Shown: positions 1 through 8,761, counted from the stretch's first letter. The stretch is DNA of 64,000 nucleotides from Cryobacterium algoritolerans (GCF_004402785.1 NZ_SOFP01000010.1:1-64000), one strand, 5' to 3'. Notes: generated by a model from the sequence alone, not told the origin. Numbers and translations are program-made.

Positions 1-564
1 CGACCCCACAAACCAGCCATTCTGACCACCTGATCAAATGGCCGGAAACCGCGCCACAATGGCAGGTTAATTAGCGCTCAAATGGCCGGTTAAAAGTTGA
101 CAAAACACACCAGTTTCAATCAGTCGGGTGGGAGATCCTGAACCTCGAACTGTTCGAGGACGGCGCCCACGCCCTCATCGTTGAGGGCATCATCAAACAC
201 TGGTGGCGGGTTGGTCTGGGGCTACCGATGTGGCTCGGGCCACAGGAGATGCCCCGCACCAGCGGATGGACCGAAACAGTTCACTCCGCAGAAGTGACAG
301 CCAGCGAGTGCATCGCCCGAATCAAATTGGAGGGGTCGATCGTCCGGTCCCTGTGATCGGTCGCGCTCCAGCTGCGTGGTGCATATCCGCGATACGCCTA
401 CGCGCCTACTGGCGACGTTGTTTTGGGATGACTTGCCGCTGCGGCGACTGACGCTGGCGCGGATTCGGGCGGGCCGTTACCAACGAACTGCGGAGCGCAC
501 AGTTCCTGCGAAACGGGTGAGGAAACGTCTGTGGTCGCATTCCTCAGCCGGGTATGTTGGCGCC
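1..564. other. Left-edge non-coding stretch with short direct repeats
   Basis: No complete gene is recognised here. The 12-mer TCAAATGGCCGG occurs twice in direct orientation at 34-45 and 78-89, and AACCAGCCATT at 11-21 is an imperfect inverted match to the sequence at 58-68. Clustered short repeats like this are typical of the terminal regions of IS21-type elements, so this may be an insertion-sequence end; that is inference. A frame open from at least 132 to the stop at 354-356 looks weakly coding, but it has no start I can defend and no recognised family. Confidence 0.3.
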
Positions 565-933
565 ATGGACGACGATTTGGCCTATTACGATCGCTTGGGA
601 CCTTGGGCCTCCCAGCGCGCTGTCCGAGACACGCTGCACGCTTCCGACGCCGAGCTTGCTTCATTGCGGGCGAGCCGAGATCTCCTCGGAGTCGACTTTG
701 GGGGAGAGTTCTACTACCCCGTACGTCAGTTCAAGGATGGTTCAATCGTCGATGGCCTGAATCTCGTTCTCACTGCCCTAAGCGCGGCTTTCTCTTCCAG
801 CGAGGCTCAGGTTGCCTGGCTCTCAGAGCCGGCATATGAGAACGGCGCTCTGACGCGTTGGGAGGTCCTCCATCGAGACGTGCATAAAGTTCATCAGTGG
901 GCAGCAGAGGATGCCGCGGCCGCTTGCCGATAG
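565..933 (+). CDS. Small hypothetical protein, possibly antitoxin-like
   Basis: This encodes a 122-residue soluble protein beginning at the ATG at 565. The frame is open further upstream, but the upstream part looks non-coding. The middle holds the pattern YPVRQFKDGSIVDGLNLVLT followed by an Ala/Ser-rich helix and a WL pair. That pattern recalls small DNA-binding or antitoxin-like proteins that accompany RES and other toxins in actinobacteria (family resemblance from memory only). No toxin-like frame lies directly beside it. Its place next to an AbiF-type toxin gene and other defence genes fits a toxin-antitoxin or regulatory role, but the function is not established. Confidence 0.5.
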   Translation: MDDDLAYYDRLGPWASQRAVRDTLHASDAELASLRASRDLLGVDFGGEFYYPVRQFKDGSIVDGLNLVLTALSAAFSSSEAQVAWLSEPAYENGALTRWEVLHRDVHKVHQWAAEDAAAACR

Positions 934-1201
934 ACGGAGCGGAGTCTCTCCTCAGCTCCGGGAGAAAGTTCATAGTATGAATTAGGCTCATAAGTTGGCC
1001 GTAATTGCATGCGGTAGCGCGGATGCACGGCGCAAGCGTGAAGTTGCGGTGAGTGCTGCGGTCGGTGGTCCTCTCCAAGAGGGCGGTGCCGAACCGGAGC
1101 TGCCGCTGGCGGTCTCCCGACTCAGGTCGGAGGTCGCGCCATTCGCATCGGCAAGTTCGATGTCGTCGGTCTCACGACCGCCTCAACGATAGTCAGGCCG
1201 G

Positions 1202-2182
1202 TCAGACGGCGCTCCACAGCTCCAAGTTCTCCCACGAATCGGGGAAGCCCATACTCTGCAGAGACATTTGGTCGCCAGCGGGGAATTTTGCAAGGAAGTC
1301 TCGCGTCTCAACTTTCCACAGAGTCTCTCCGGTTCTGACTTCGAGAAGCCATGCGAGCTCGGCGAGGGGCACGTAGACCCTTTTGATTTGCCAGTCGGTG
1401 AGGCTGTGTAGATGGTCGAGTACGGGGGCTAACCCTAATTTAGGCCGGCCCGGCGAGACTACGAGGGTTCTATTCCACAGCCGAGAATGATGCGCGGAGA
1501 TGTTGCGAATAGCGTTGAAAGCAGCGATGGCAGAGCCGAAGACCTTCGCCGTCATGCCAAATTCCTCGGCGATAGCGTTCCGATCTCCGAGTTCGAGGCC
1601 ACGAAAGAGGCCAGCGAGCTGACCCATCTGTAAGACCTCGACGGCTGCCCATATAGGGAGTTTGCCCTCGTACTTTTGCGCGAACCACTTAACGAATGCC
1701 TCGTTTTTCGAGGATTCAAGGCGTCCGCGGTATTCGATGAGCCATTGGTCATACTTGCTGTGGCGCTCAGGGAGTGCGGTATTTGGCTGGGCCACGAAGT
1801 CTTTGTCAAGCAGGTCTGGTCTCATGTGGACGAACGCGTTTTTCTTGCCCGCGTTGTATGCGATCGAAGTGCGGAGTGCGACCTCGAACTGCTCAAGACC
1901 GTCAAGAAAATGGAGTCTCAGTCCGCGATCGAACTTCCAGAGAGCGTGGACAGATTCAAAAGTTGCCCCTTCAACGAAATCGTCCATTCGCTCATCATGA
2001 TTCGGATCACCATCCGGCTTCTTGACCCGTAGGACATGCGAATACGCGCTGAGACGGTAGTAGCCCACTGTGCGAAGTGTGTTTATCGCAGCTTCTGGGT
2101 TGTCCACTCTCATTCCTCGACTGACGAGGCGACCAAGCTGTTGCTCGAAGTCGAGATGCTGCTTTTCGTAGGGGATGCCCAT
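1202..2182 (-). CDS. AbiF/AbiD-type abortive infection protein (Abi_2 family, HEPN RNase-like)
   Basis: The 326-residue product matches the Abi_2 family. The N-terminal part has the LVSRGM..D..A...L...GYYRLSAY pattern and the middle has FDRGLRLHFLDGLEQFEVAL. The C-terminal half carries IRNISAHHSRLWNR, an R-x4-H motif of the HEPN ribonuclease superfamily that marks the probable RNA-cleaving active site. Family members act as abortive-infection or toxin proteins that arrest translation or growth on phage attack. The ATG at 2182 begins MGIPYEKQHL, the usual start of this family. A stable hairpin lies about 15-70 nt upstream in its leader (2196-2258), matching the known pairing of abiF-type genes with a structured RNA. 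The gene stands alone on the minus strand. Confidence 0.85.
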   Translation of the reverse strand: MGIPYEKQHLDFEQQLGRLVSRGMRVDNPEAAINTLRTVGYYRLSAYSHVLRVKKPDGDPNHDERMDDFVEGATFESVHALWKFDRGLRLHFLDGLEQFEVALRTSIAYNAGKKNAFVHMRPDLLDKDFVAQPNTALPERHSKYDQWLIEYRGRLESSKNEAFVKWFAQKYEGKLPIWAAVEVLQMGQLAGLFRGLELGDRNAIAEEFGMTAKVFGSAIAAFNAIRNISAHHSRLWNRTLVVSPGRPKLGLAPVLDHLHSLTDWQIKRVYVPLAELAWLLEVRTGETLWKVETRDFLAKFPAGDQMSLQSMGFPDSWENLELWSAV

Positions 2183-2195
2183 TGGGTCAGGCTAC

Positions 2196-2258
2196 CGAAA
2201 AAGAAAACCAGCCCGTGGCCAGATAGAGAACTACCTGGCCGAGCGGGCTGGTCATGAC
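2196..2258 (-). ncRNA. Structured leader RNA upstream of the Abi_2 gene (abiF-motif candidate)
   Basis: On the minus strand, read 5' to 3', ACCAGCCCG, CTC, GGCCAG and a 12-nt loop are followed by CTGGCC, A and CGGGCTGGT, then a U-rich run. The two stems (9 and 6 bp) are perfectly paired and separated by an asymmetric bulge, spanning 2207-2252. The element sits between the probable promoter and the Abi_2 start codon. A conserved RNA motif named abiF is known upstream of such genes and may act as an RNA antitoxin or guide-like partner. A simple intrinsic terminator or attenuator is the main alternative, because the U tract follows directly. Confidence 0.6.
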
Positions 2259-2318
2259 ACATTTAGCGTACCAAGCGCACAGCCGACGGAGGCGAAATGC
2301 CATCGATTCTCCACCTAC

Positions 2319-2403
2319 TTATCCACAGAATAAGTCCGTTATCCACAAAGCGAGGGTTGCTATCCACAAGTTATCCACAAAGTTATCCACAAAGTTATCC
2401 GCC
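2319..2403 (+). promoter_or_regulatory. Cluster of DnaA-box-like 9-mers
   Basis: Perfect TTATCCACA boxes occur at 2319-2327, 2339-2347, 2371-2379 and 2383-2391. There is a one-mismatch box at 2360-2368 and a degenerate one at 2395-2403. All share one orientation. The first three are about 20-21 bp apart and the last four 11-12 bp apart, so they are roughly helically phased. TTATCCACA is the textbook DnaA consensus. The array lies in the non-coding gap 2259-2635 between the Abi_2 leader and the RES gene. It could be a replicon origin remnant of an integrated element, a DnaA-titration site, or a DnaA-controlled promoter. No rep or dnaA/dnaN gene is nearby. Confidence 0.7.
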
Positions 2404-2635
2404 GTGGCGGAATGGCGAACGGATTGAGGCGTTCTGAACGGTTAGCCCGTGAGGGCATTGGATTGGCTGCGAGGCAAGACCTGACGTATTAGAAGGTTAT
2501 CGGCGCGGCAGGCGATCGTGCGCTGACGACCGCATCTAAGTCCGGGAGATCTGCCGGTTGGTCGGGGCTTCGCGGGGTTCGCCCACGCCGCAGGCGCGCC
2601 GACCGACACTGTCGGGAACCTGAATGCCTGTCGTC

Positions 2636-3193
2636 CTATGCCAGGACGTGAACTTCGCTACTGAGCATCTCTGGACACGGGATCAGGACCGAGGCAATGT
2701 GGCTCCAGTTGACGTCGTCTTGTTCGCCCAGGAACACGATGTTCCACGCTCGCGGCCAGTTCGCCGCCGCTGATGGATAGACGATCCCAGGAATTCCCTC
2801 GGCGACGGCGCTCTCGGCTATCAAGCGGCATTCTGCGTACCGCAGACCTTCGTCGGGGTCAGTAGACACCAAGAAATCGGCGCTCGCACCAATGGCGGTT
2901 TGATCCGTGAGATCTCGTAAGTCGAGGCAATCCCGTTGGATATTGAGATCTATCTCGTACATCGAGATGACCAACTCCGTTTGAAATGAAAGCAATTCTG
3001 GATGGCGTCTGAAGTACTCGGCAAGGGCCCCTTTCGCCGTCTCGGCGAGGTACAGGGTCTTATGCTGACCCGAACCGAACCGACCCAGGCTCGGCCACGG
3101 GCATACTGGATCGTACAAGATACCCGCAGGGGTCCACTTGTATAGGCGGACCGGCGCTTTCTTCCAGAAACGACCGGAAGTGAGATCGACCAT
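2636..3193 (-). CDS. RES-domain toxin
   Basis: The 185-residue protein has the RES fold signature: RLYKWTPAG near residue 16, then GRFGSGQHKTLYLAET and GALAEYFRRHPELL. The R, Y and E positions of the RES active site are therefore present. RES toxins consume NAD+ (by ADP-ribosyl transfer or NAD degradation) and cause growth arrest unless bound by an Xre/MbcA/ParS-type antitoxin. The antitoxin gene ends 2 bp upstream, so the pair is cotranscribed and tightly coupled. The ATG at 3193 is the only start consistent with that spacing. The C-terminal part (NWPRAWNIVFLG) fits the end of the domain. Confidence 0.85.
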   Translation of the reverse strand: MVDLTSGRFWKKAPVRLYKWTPAGILYDPVCPWPSLGRFGSGQHKTLYLAETAKGALAEYFRRHPELLSFQTELVISMYEIDLNIQRDCLDLRDLTDQTAIGASADFLVSTDPDEGLRYAECRLIAESAVAEGIPGIVYPSAAANWPRAWNIVFLGEQDDVNWSHIASVLIPCPEMLSSEVHVLA

Positions 3194-3195
3194 TC

Positions 3196-3711
3196 CTAGG
3201 TGAACGAGGGGTCTAAGTAGGACTGAGTGAGGGCTAGCACGGGTGTTAACTGTCCCCGCTTGATTAAGTCCATCGGGGTCTTCCCATTTAGATCAGGAAC
3301 GCTTGTGTTCATCCACCTAGTAGTTGCGCTCGGTTTCAAGACTCCGTGGAGGTTGCGAGTAATTTCGGCTACTGCTTCCCACCTTGGGACGAATCTTTCA
3401 GGGACAGGCTCATCCCCGTGCATCATCTTGACAAGCCGCTGCGGTTTCACATCGAGAAGGACCGACACCTGATCGAATGGAACGCTGTCAAACGATGCCA
3501 ACACAATCCCAAGTAGAGCCGTTCTTTGCACCGATCGCGGCCCCACCTGATCCTTGATGAATCGGTGTCCTCGGGCTATGACTTCGTCACTCGCAGCAGC
3601 CTCGCGATCGCTTTCGCGTGGCCCAAAGTGGTTAATGGGTCCAAGTCCGTTCTTTGGATCATCGCGATCAGACACGGTCGACACTGGTGGTGCCGCAATC
3701 GTCGAATTCAC
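3196..3711 (-). CDS. Xre/MbcA/ParS-type antitoxin for the RES toxin
   Basis: This 171-residue soluble protein precedes the RES gene by 2 bp. The N-terminal 50 residues are polar and probably disordered. The middle (FDSVPFDQVSVLLDVKPQRL) looks like a short helix-turn-helix. The C-terminus has WMNTSVPDLNGKTPMDLI followed by a hydrophobic helix, the toxin-binding module of the Xre/MbcA/ParS family (G.TP.DL core). The N-terminal domain usually autoregulates the operon by DNA binding, and the C-terminus blocks the toxin active site. The GTG start at 3711 overlaps the stop of the upstream TIGR04255 gene, so all three are probably one transcript. Confidence 0.75.
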   Translation of the reverse strand: MNSTIAAPPVSTVSDRDDPKNGLGPINHFGPRESDREAAASDEVIARGHRFIKDQVGPRSVQRTALLGIVLASFDSVPFDQVSVLLDVKPQRLVKMMHGDEPVPERFVPRWEAVAEITRNLHGVLKPSATTRWMNTSVPDLNGKTPMDLIKRGQLTPVLALTQSYLDPSFT

Positions 3712-4550
3712 GTCGCGTCCCTCTTGTCTCTCGGGTGAGGCTTCAGCGTAGCTTTGTAGTCATCGTCAATGGCCCAGTGGAAGAAACTTGTCGCTCCTTC
3801 ACTGAAGTGGGTCATCAACATCGTAAGGGAGTTGCCGCCGTCGATCTCGTAGGGGCGCTCAGTGAAATAGTCCATATCGATCACAAACACGAGGGCTCCA
3901 GAATCGTCCCTGCTAAGTCCCGACCTGACCACCAATGAACTGTCATCGTCCTGAAACTGCAAGTGCGACGCTGCCCCTGAGATGGGCGCCGGGAACTCCG
4001 CAACCGCGAGCGGTCCCAACAGCTCCCGCCGGACCATCCCCACAAGGCCGAACGTTTGGTTTGCCGTCTTAGACTTCAGGACGTTTACCTTCCGCAGGCC
4101 CACCCGCAAGCTTTCGGCCGGTCGCAAAGTCCGGCGCAGCGCTTTCAATACGTGATCGAAACGCGAAAGGAACTCCTCCATGCTTGTATAGCTGTCGGTC
4201 TCTAAAGAGACGAAGTCGATCGCAATCCCGACGGTCCAGTTCTGCTTCTCGTCACGTAGCTTCCATACAGGGGCGTGCGCGTCGACACCGATAGAGCCGG
4301 GTGAGAGGTTGATGCTCGCGCTGTGCTCCGGTTCGAGGAAGACCGGGTACACATCTCGCAGAGCTGTTTGGAAGCCAGTGACACCGGCGGCACTCAGTAG
4401 GGCCAGGATCGGTGGAAATCGCACTTGGCAGAGGACGAGGGTGAGCGGTGCTTGCTCGAACACGACGTCTGGGTGCTCCCCAAAATTTAGTGCCACACCA
4501 CTCCCGTTCCCGGCTGGGCCGCTAAGGCCTCGCTGAGCAGCATGGCACAA
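3708..4550 (-). CDS. TIGR04255 family protein
   Basis: This encodes a 280-residue protein of the sporadically distributed TIGR04255 family. Its hallmark is near residues 30-65: a VVFEQAPL..VLCQVRFPPI segment followed by FQ.AL...YPVF. The remaining sequence is mixed alpha/beta with several W and F positions and no membrane segment. The biochemical role of the family is unknown; members are scattered in accessory islands. The gene ends in a 4-bp overlap with the antitoxin gene, so it belongs to the RES toxin operon and may modulate or sense for it. The link is from gene order only. Confidence 0.7.
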   Translation of the reverse strand: MCHAAQRGLSGPAGNGSGVALNFGEHPDVVFEQAPLTLVLCQVRFPPILALLSAAGVTGFQTALRDVYPVFLEPEHSASINLSPGSIGVDAHAPVWKLRDEKQNWTVGIAIDFVSLETDSYTSMEEFLSRFDHVLKALRRTLRPAESLRVGLRKVNVLKSKTANQTFGLVGMVRRELLGPLAVAEFPAPISGAASHLQFQDDDSSLVVRSGLSRDDSGALVFVIDMDYFTERPYEIDGGNSLTMLMTHFSEGATSFFHWAIDDDYKATLKPHPRDKRDAT

Positions 4551-4629
4551 TATCTGGAGTGGACATGGAACTCTGGTACCCGAGTCCTGAATCGGCTCGC
4601 GATCGCAGGGAATCCAGATTCCGAAGGGC

Positions 4630-5655
4630 CTAGACCGGACGGGTCATCCTTTTCCAAGAAAGCTCGTCACCCCAGAGACTGTTCTGATCGAGAAACGGGT
4701 GGAGTAACCGGAGATCCTCAGGACTCGCGCTGTTCTCCAGAGCGTTCATGGCTACCTTGGCTCCGAATCCAGCGATTAGGTCGGCAACTTGGATTCGCGG
4801 ATCTGATTCCGAGATGACTTGGACGATCTCCACAAGTGGAACCGGTGGAGCCAATCGCACGAACTCGCCGGGATTGCGAGGGCTAAAGACAAGGGCGTCG
4901 ACTGTCTCAGGACGCAGTGCCGGGCTGACGTCGTGGCGGACACGGATCGGCCTATCCGACGACTCGTGCCAGAACCTCGCAATCTGAGCCAGGCTGGTGG
5001 GGAGCGGATCGAGGGCCGGCAAAGCGGAGTCGGACAGCTGTTCTTGAAATTCCTCGGCATGGACGCGCGCCGCGAAGACCAAGTCGAGGACGGTGGTGAC
5101 ATTCAGCCGTTTACTGTTCCCACGCGACGTATCGACGACTTTGAAGAACTCCTCGATGGTCGTCTTGTTGCCGTTTTTGTCCGCGTTCACTCTCATCAGC
5201 GAATTGAATGCGCGCAGCAGTTCCATCCATCCGACGGTGCCCAGCGCGCGCCCGCCTTCTCGATAGAACCTAAGTGCCATCGCGCGTGCTTTTCCACCGG
5301 CGTACAGATTCATGCCGAGCGAGTGCGCCAACTCCTCAACGAGTAAGTCGACAACCTTGCCGACGACCATGTAGGTCTTCTCGGATAGGTTGACGTGAGC
5401 GCGATTGGCCAAGCGCTCTTCGAACAGCTCGCTCAAAAGTTCCGGATCACAGTGCCGGGCAAGCTGTTTGAACTTGAATTCGGGAGCTTGAGAACGAGTT
5501 TCGGAACGAAGCCAATCCATGATCTCGCTGGCTTCTTCTAGCGAAAGGTCATGACTACCGTGCGAGAAGACCGTTCCGCTGCCGTCGACGAGTCTCTCGC
5601 CGTCGTTTCCTGACTCGTCGCAAGAAATATCCAGTACATCCTCGGGCGTAGTCAT
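4630..5655 (-). CDS. DUF3800-like protein
   Basis: The 341-residue protein has an early DESGNDGERL acidic motif followed by FSHGSH, and a late IQVADLIAGFGAKVAM. The acidic residues near the N-terminus and the ADLIAG motif near the C-terminus are characteristic of DUF3800, a presumed RNase H-like metal-dependent nuclease fold common in defence and mobile regions. Residues between carry basic helices (RSETRSQAPEFKFKQLARHC) of unknown role. It lies 79 bp upstream of the TIGR04255 gene on the same strand and may head that operon. Nuclease activity is inferred from the fold, not shown. Confidence 0.6.
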   Translation of the reverse strand: MTTPEDVLDISCDESGNDGERLVDGSGTVFSHGSHDLSLEEASEIMDWLRSETRSQAPEFKFKQLARHCDPELLSELFEERLANRAHVNLSEKTYMVVGKVVDLLVEELAHSLGMNLYAGGKARAMALRFYREGGRALGTVGWMELLRAFNSLMRVNADKNGNKTTIEEFFKVVDTSRGNSKRLNVTTVLDLVFAARVHAEEFQEQLSDSALPALDPLPTSLAQIARFWHESSDRPIRVRHDVSPALRPETVDALVFSPRNPGEFVRLAPPVPLVEIVQVISESDPRIQVADLIAGFGAKVAMNALENSASPEDLRLLHPFLDQNSLWGDELSWKRMTRPV

Positions 5656-5900
5656 TGTCTTCCGATGCTATTTCAGTTTGCGCGATCTCAAAGGTCATGC
5701 GCGTTCCTCGGCACCGAGTCACTGGCGTGAGTGTGACAGCCTCGCTGAATCGGCGGCACGGGTTGTAGCCGAGAGTTTGTCTGATGTCCGTGCTCGCTGA
5801 TGGCTTGAACAGCTACTGCGTTCCTTGGCCACGATCTTGAGCATCAACTCTTGACTGTTCGTAGAGGATGTTGGAACATTCGCGAACCGACCCACGAAGG

Positions 5901-8615
5901 CTAACGTTTCGGCCCTGACGCGGGCGTAAGTGCACGCCGCCTCGAGAGTAGAGCAACGTCCTTAGCGCTCATGCGGCGGTGAAGTTGAGTTAGAACTGCG
6001 TGTTGTGTCTCTGGTGTCCAGAAGATTTGGAGGCGCTCGCGTGCTCTCGTCACAGCGGTGTAGAAGATGCTGTGCGAGATATCGTCCTCGTTAGCATCGG
6101 TGACGACGACTTTGACCGAGTCATACTCAAGTCCTTGTGCCTTGTGGATGGACACCGAATAGGCGATCTGGAATGGAACGCCGGTGTTGAACGAGTCGTC
6201 ATCTTCGTCGCTGTTGTCGCGCTCGTAGACGTCGAATCGAACGGTGCTGTCTCCCACCCATCTGAGGTCCCTGCCGTCGACGTCGAACTCGGTGAGTGCG
6301 CGTGCAAGCTCCACATCGAACTGCACTCTGCCGGGCAATAGCTCAATGCCTACAATCTTCCCTTTGAGATTGTTGTAGATAACCGGCCGAAAGCGCTCAG
6401 TCTCGTTGAATAGAACGGGGTCGCCCACCTTATACGTGGCAATGCCCCAGACGATCGCGTCGCTTGGATTACTGCTCTGGAGGAAGCGGTTGATGTTGTT
6501 GATGCCGTAGAGGCCGTCATAGTTGAGGCACAGGATGATTTCGTCCTCGCGTTGCCCTTGGAACAGCGACTCATCGAGAGTGTTCGAGTAACCGTTGTGC
6601 GCGATGACTTCAGCAATGTCATCGTCGAGATTCCGAACCTTGTCCCAGAAATTGAGGAGTGCAGGATTCTTGGTCCTGAACGGCGTAATCAGTTCAAACA
6701 CTGACTCATGCGGGATGAAAGAACGTATGACGCTGAACCAGTTTCCGAACTGAATTGATTCGATCTGGTAGATATCACCGACGAGCACCAGCAGCTTGAA
6801 TGACGTTCTCTCCAGAACCTTGAGGAGATCGGTGTTGCTCACCGTGCTGCACTCGTCGATGACGAGAACGTCATATGCGTGGTCGGACGCGGCTCGATAG
6901 AGGTGGCTGGTGATCGTCCGGAACGTCGAGTCCTGGGCAGTGACGCGACGTTTGAGATTGTCAACGGCCGGATTCGTGTGGGCGAGGAAAAGCTTTCGCT
7001 TGTCGTTGAAATAGTTGGCGACGTGGTTGACCATCGTCGACTTCCCTGTTCCGGCGGCCCCATAGACAAGGGCTACGCGAGATTGACAAAACAGTTCTGT
7101 GAGTGCGCCTTTCTTAGAATCATCGTCGATCCCGCGGGGTGTCTCATCGAGCCAGCGCTTTACGGCATCGGTGTAACCGTCGATGCCGGACACCGCGAAC
7201 TCTTGGAGCTTCTCGATGATGGAGACCGTGTCGTCCTCGTACCCACAGATGAAGACGTGCCCCATGTCCTTCTTGAGTTCTCGTCTTGCCCGGTGCCCAA
7301 TGTAGAGCGCGCCGTTGTACGTCGCGATCAGCTGGTCCACGTCGCCGAGATCGTCCAATTCATTCACCGGCGTGTACAGGACACCGTTATTCTCAACATT
7401 GTTCTTGACTCGCCGAGCGAGTAGTTCGTGGTTCCGTCCGGTCACGTCGAGGCTCTCGACCAAGTCCCAGTATCGGGGGTTGTGCGCCGCCAGCGAGGTG
7501 CAGAAGGGCATCGTGTCGAAGGGAATGCACCCCCACTGCAGCTTCAGGCCAGAGAGGCGGTCGCATCCGACGGTTCCGTGCTGCGCCTTGAGAAACTGGT
7601 TGTGCATCGCCAACATCAGGTAGCGAATGACATTGTGCCCCGGGGCCATGCTCCGCACGACATCACGCGCCCTGTCGAGGGCTGGGAAGATCTGCGGCTT
7701 GCTCACATTGGCCGTGCCGGCCCGCCGAACCTTGGCATATTCGTGATCGGGCATGTCGATGAGATCGAGAAGGCTGCCTGAGCTGGAAGTCAGCCCGTGC
7801 ATGACATATCGGTATTCGGGCGTGCCGGTACGCACGGCCGTGGTGAGTCCAAAGAGTCGTGCGAAGTTGTCGAACTCGCACGGTCGTATGGAAACCTCCC
7901 ATTCCCGGATGACCGTGATGGGCATTGTTTGGCCGAGCACCTCGATTGAGTCGCTGTGGAGGGTCAGCATCGCTGCGTACTTGTCCGTCACGTCTACGTC
8001 CGTGAAAGCGATGATCCGATCGAACTTGCTCACCTTATTGACAGCGCGATAGAAGGTGACCTCGTAATAGATCCGTCCGTCGACGAAGAACGGTCGAGCC
8101 TTGTGGATGTAGTACCGGCGCGCTCCGCCTTCATCCGGCGGGTTCAGCCGAACCGCATCGATTCGCTCGGCGATCTTCTCGTGATACTCACGCAGGGACG
8201 GATCAAGATCGACTGGAAAGGACTCCAGATTGGCAAGAGACGTGATGTCGTATGAGTCCTGCAGCAGAGTACGTACACGCAAGAGGTACTCGTAGTACTT
8301 GAGCATCAGCCGCTCGGACGTGTCGCCGTCCATCGTGTAGTGAGAGGCGCTGATCTGAATGAGCTTGTGAAAGCGTTGAAGGAAGCTGATCTTCTTGCTG
8401 CCCGAGCCGACATAGGCAAGGGCAGGCCCAACTGCGTCGAAAACGAAGTCGATGCCACCGTCACCGCTGTGGACGCGAACAACGATCGCCTCCACCAGAT
8501 TCCGCGCTTGAGACAAGAGATTCTGCGAGAGAAGGGCCCGATTATCCTGCAGCGCCGCGATGTTGTCGCAGATCGCCTGATCGGCGTTGCGGATTTGCGC
8601 ATCGACGGTAGTCAT
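5901..8615 (-). CDS. Superfamily 1 helicase/ATPase with unusual N-terminal region
   Basis: The approximately 904-residue protein has a C-terminal SF1 helicase core. Walker A is YGAAGTGKST near residue 520, motif Ia-like FLAHTNPAVDNL follows, Walker B is VLVIDECSTVSN, and motif III-like LVLVGDIYQIESIQFG comes next. The UvrD/RecD-type C-terminal motifs SVSIHKAQGLEYDSVKVVV and FYTAVTRARERLQIFW complete it. The first 500 residues match no domain I know and probably form a sensor, effector or DNA-binding part. I chose the ATG at 8615 rather than the GTG at 8630, because it overlaps the stop of a 49-codon gene in an ATGA arrangement that implies translational coupling. It is probably an anti-phage or anti-plasmid helicase; that role is inferred from context. 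Confidence 0.75.
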   Translation of the reverse strand: MTTVDAQIRNADQAICDNIAALQDNRALLSQNLLSQARNLVEAIVVRVHSGDGGIDFVFDAVGPALAYVGSGSKKISFLQRFHKLIQISASHYTMDGDTSERLMLKYYEYLLRVRTLLQDSYDITSLANLESFPVDLDPSLREYHEKIAERIDAVRLNPPDEGGARRYYIHKARPFFVDGRIYYEVTFYRAVNKVSKFDRIIAFTDVDVTDKYAAMLTLHSDSIEVLGQTMPITVIREWEVSIRPCEFDNFARLFGLTTAVRTGTPEYRYVMHGLTSSSGSLLDLIDMPDHEYAKVRRAGTANVSKPQIFPALDRARDVVRSMAPGHNVIRYLMLAMHNQFLKAQHGTVGCDRLSGLKLQWGCIPFDTMPFCTSLAAHNPRYWDLVESLDVTGRNHELLARRVKNNVENNGVLYTPVNELDDLGDVDQLIATYNGALYIGHRARRELKKDMGHVFICGYEDDTVSIIEKLQEFAVSGIDGYTDAVKRWLDETPRGIDDDSKKGALTELFCQSRVALVYGAAGTGKSTMVNHVANYFNDKRKLFLAHTNPAVDNLKRRVTAQDSTFRTITSHLYRAASDHAYDVLVIDECSTVSNTDLLKVLERTSFKLLVLVGDIYQIESIQFGNWFSVIRSFIPHESVFELITPFRTKNPALLNFWDKVRNLDDDIAEVIAHNGYSNTLDESLFQGQREDEIILCLNYDGLYGINNINRFLQSSNPSDAIVWGIATYKVGDPVLFNETERFRPVIYNNLKGKIVGIELLPGRVQFDVELARALTEFDVDGRDLRWVGDSTVRFDVYERDNSDEDDDSFNTGVPFQIAYSVSIHKAQGLEYDSVKVVVTDANEDDISHSIFYTAVTRARERLQIFWTPETQHAVLTQLHRRMSAKDVALLSRRRALTPASGPKR

Positions 8616-8761
8616 GACTGTGTCCCGCAACGGAAAATCGCGGCGACGTACATCAACTCATCGACCGACCTGGGGGAGCCCTCGATCTGAATCCGGCGAC
8701 GCTGAGCCCCTATCAGCTCTTGAAGGCGGTCGCGAAGCAAGGTCGAAGGAGCAGTAGGCAT
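8612..8761 (-). CDS. 49-residue protein coupled to the helicase
   Basis: This short frame starts at the ATG at 8761 (MPTAPSTLLRDRLQELI) and ends in FRCGTQS, with its stop overlapping the helicase start in ATGA. The product is basic and helical (LRDRLQELIGAQRRRIQIEG), then has a SVDELMYVAAIFRC segment. It has no recognised family. The precise stop/start overlap, typical of real actinobacterial operons, is the main evidence that it is translated. It may be a small regulator, an antitoxin-like partner, or a leader peptide for the helicase. Confidence 0.5.
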   Translation of the reverse strand: MPTAPSTLLRDRLQELIGAQRRRIQIEGSPRSVDELMYVAAIFRCGTQS

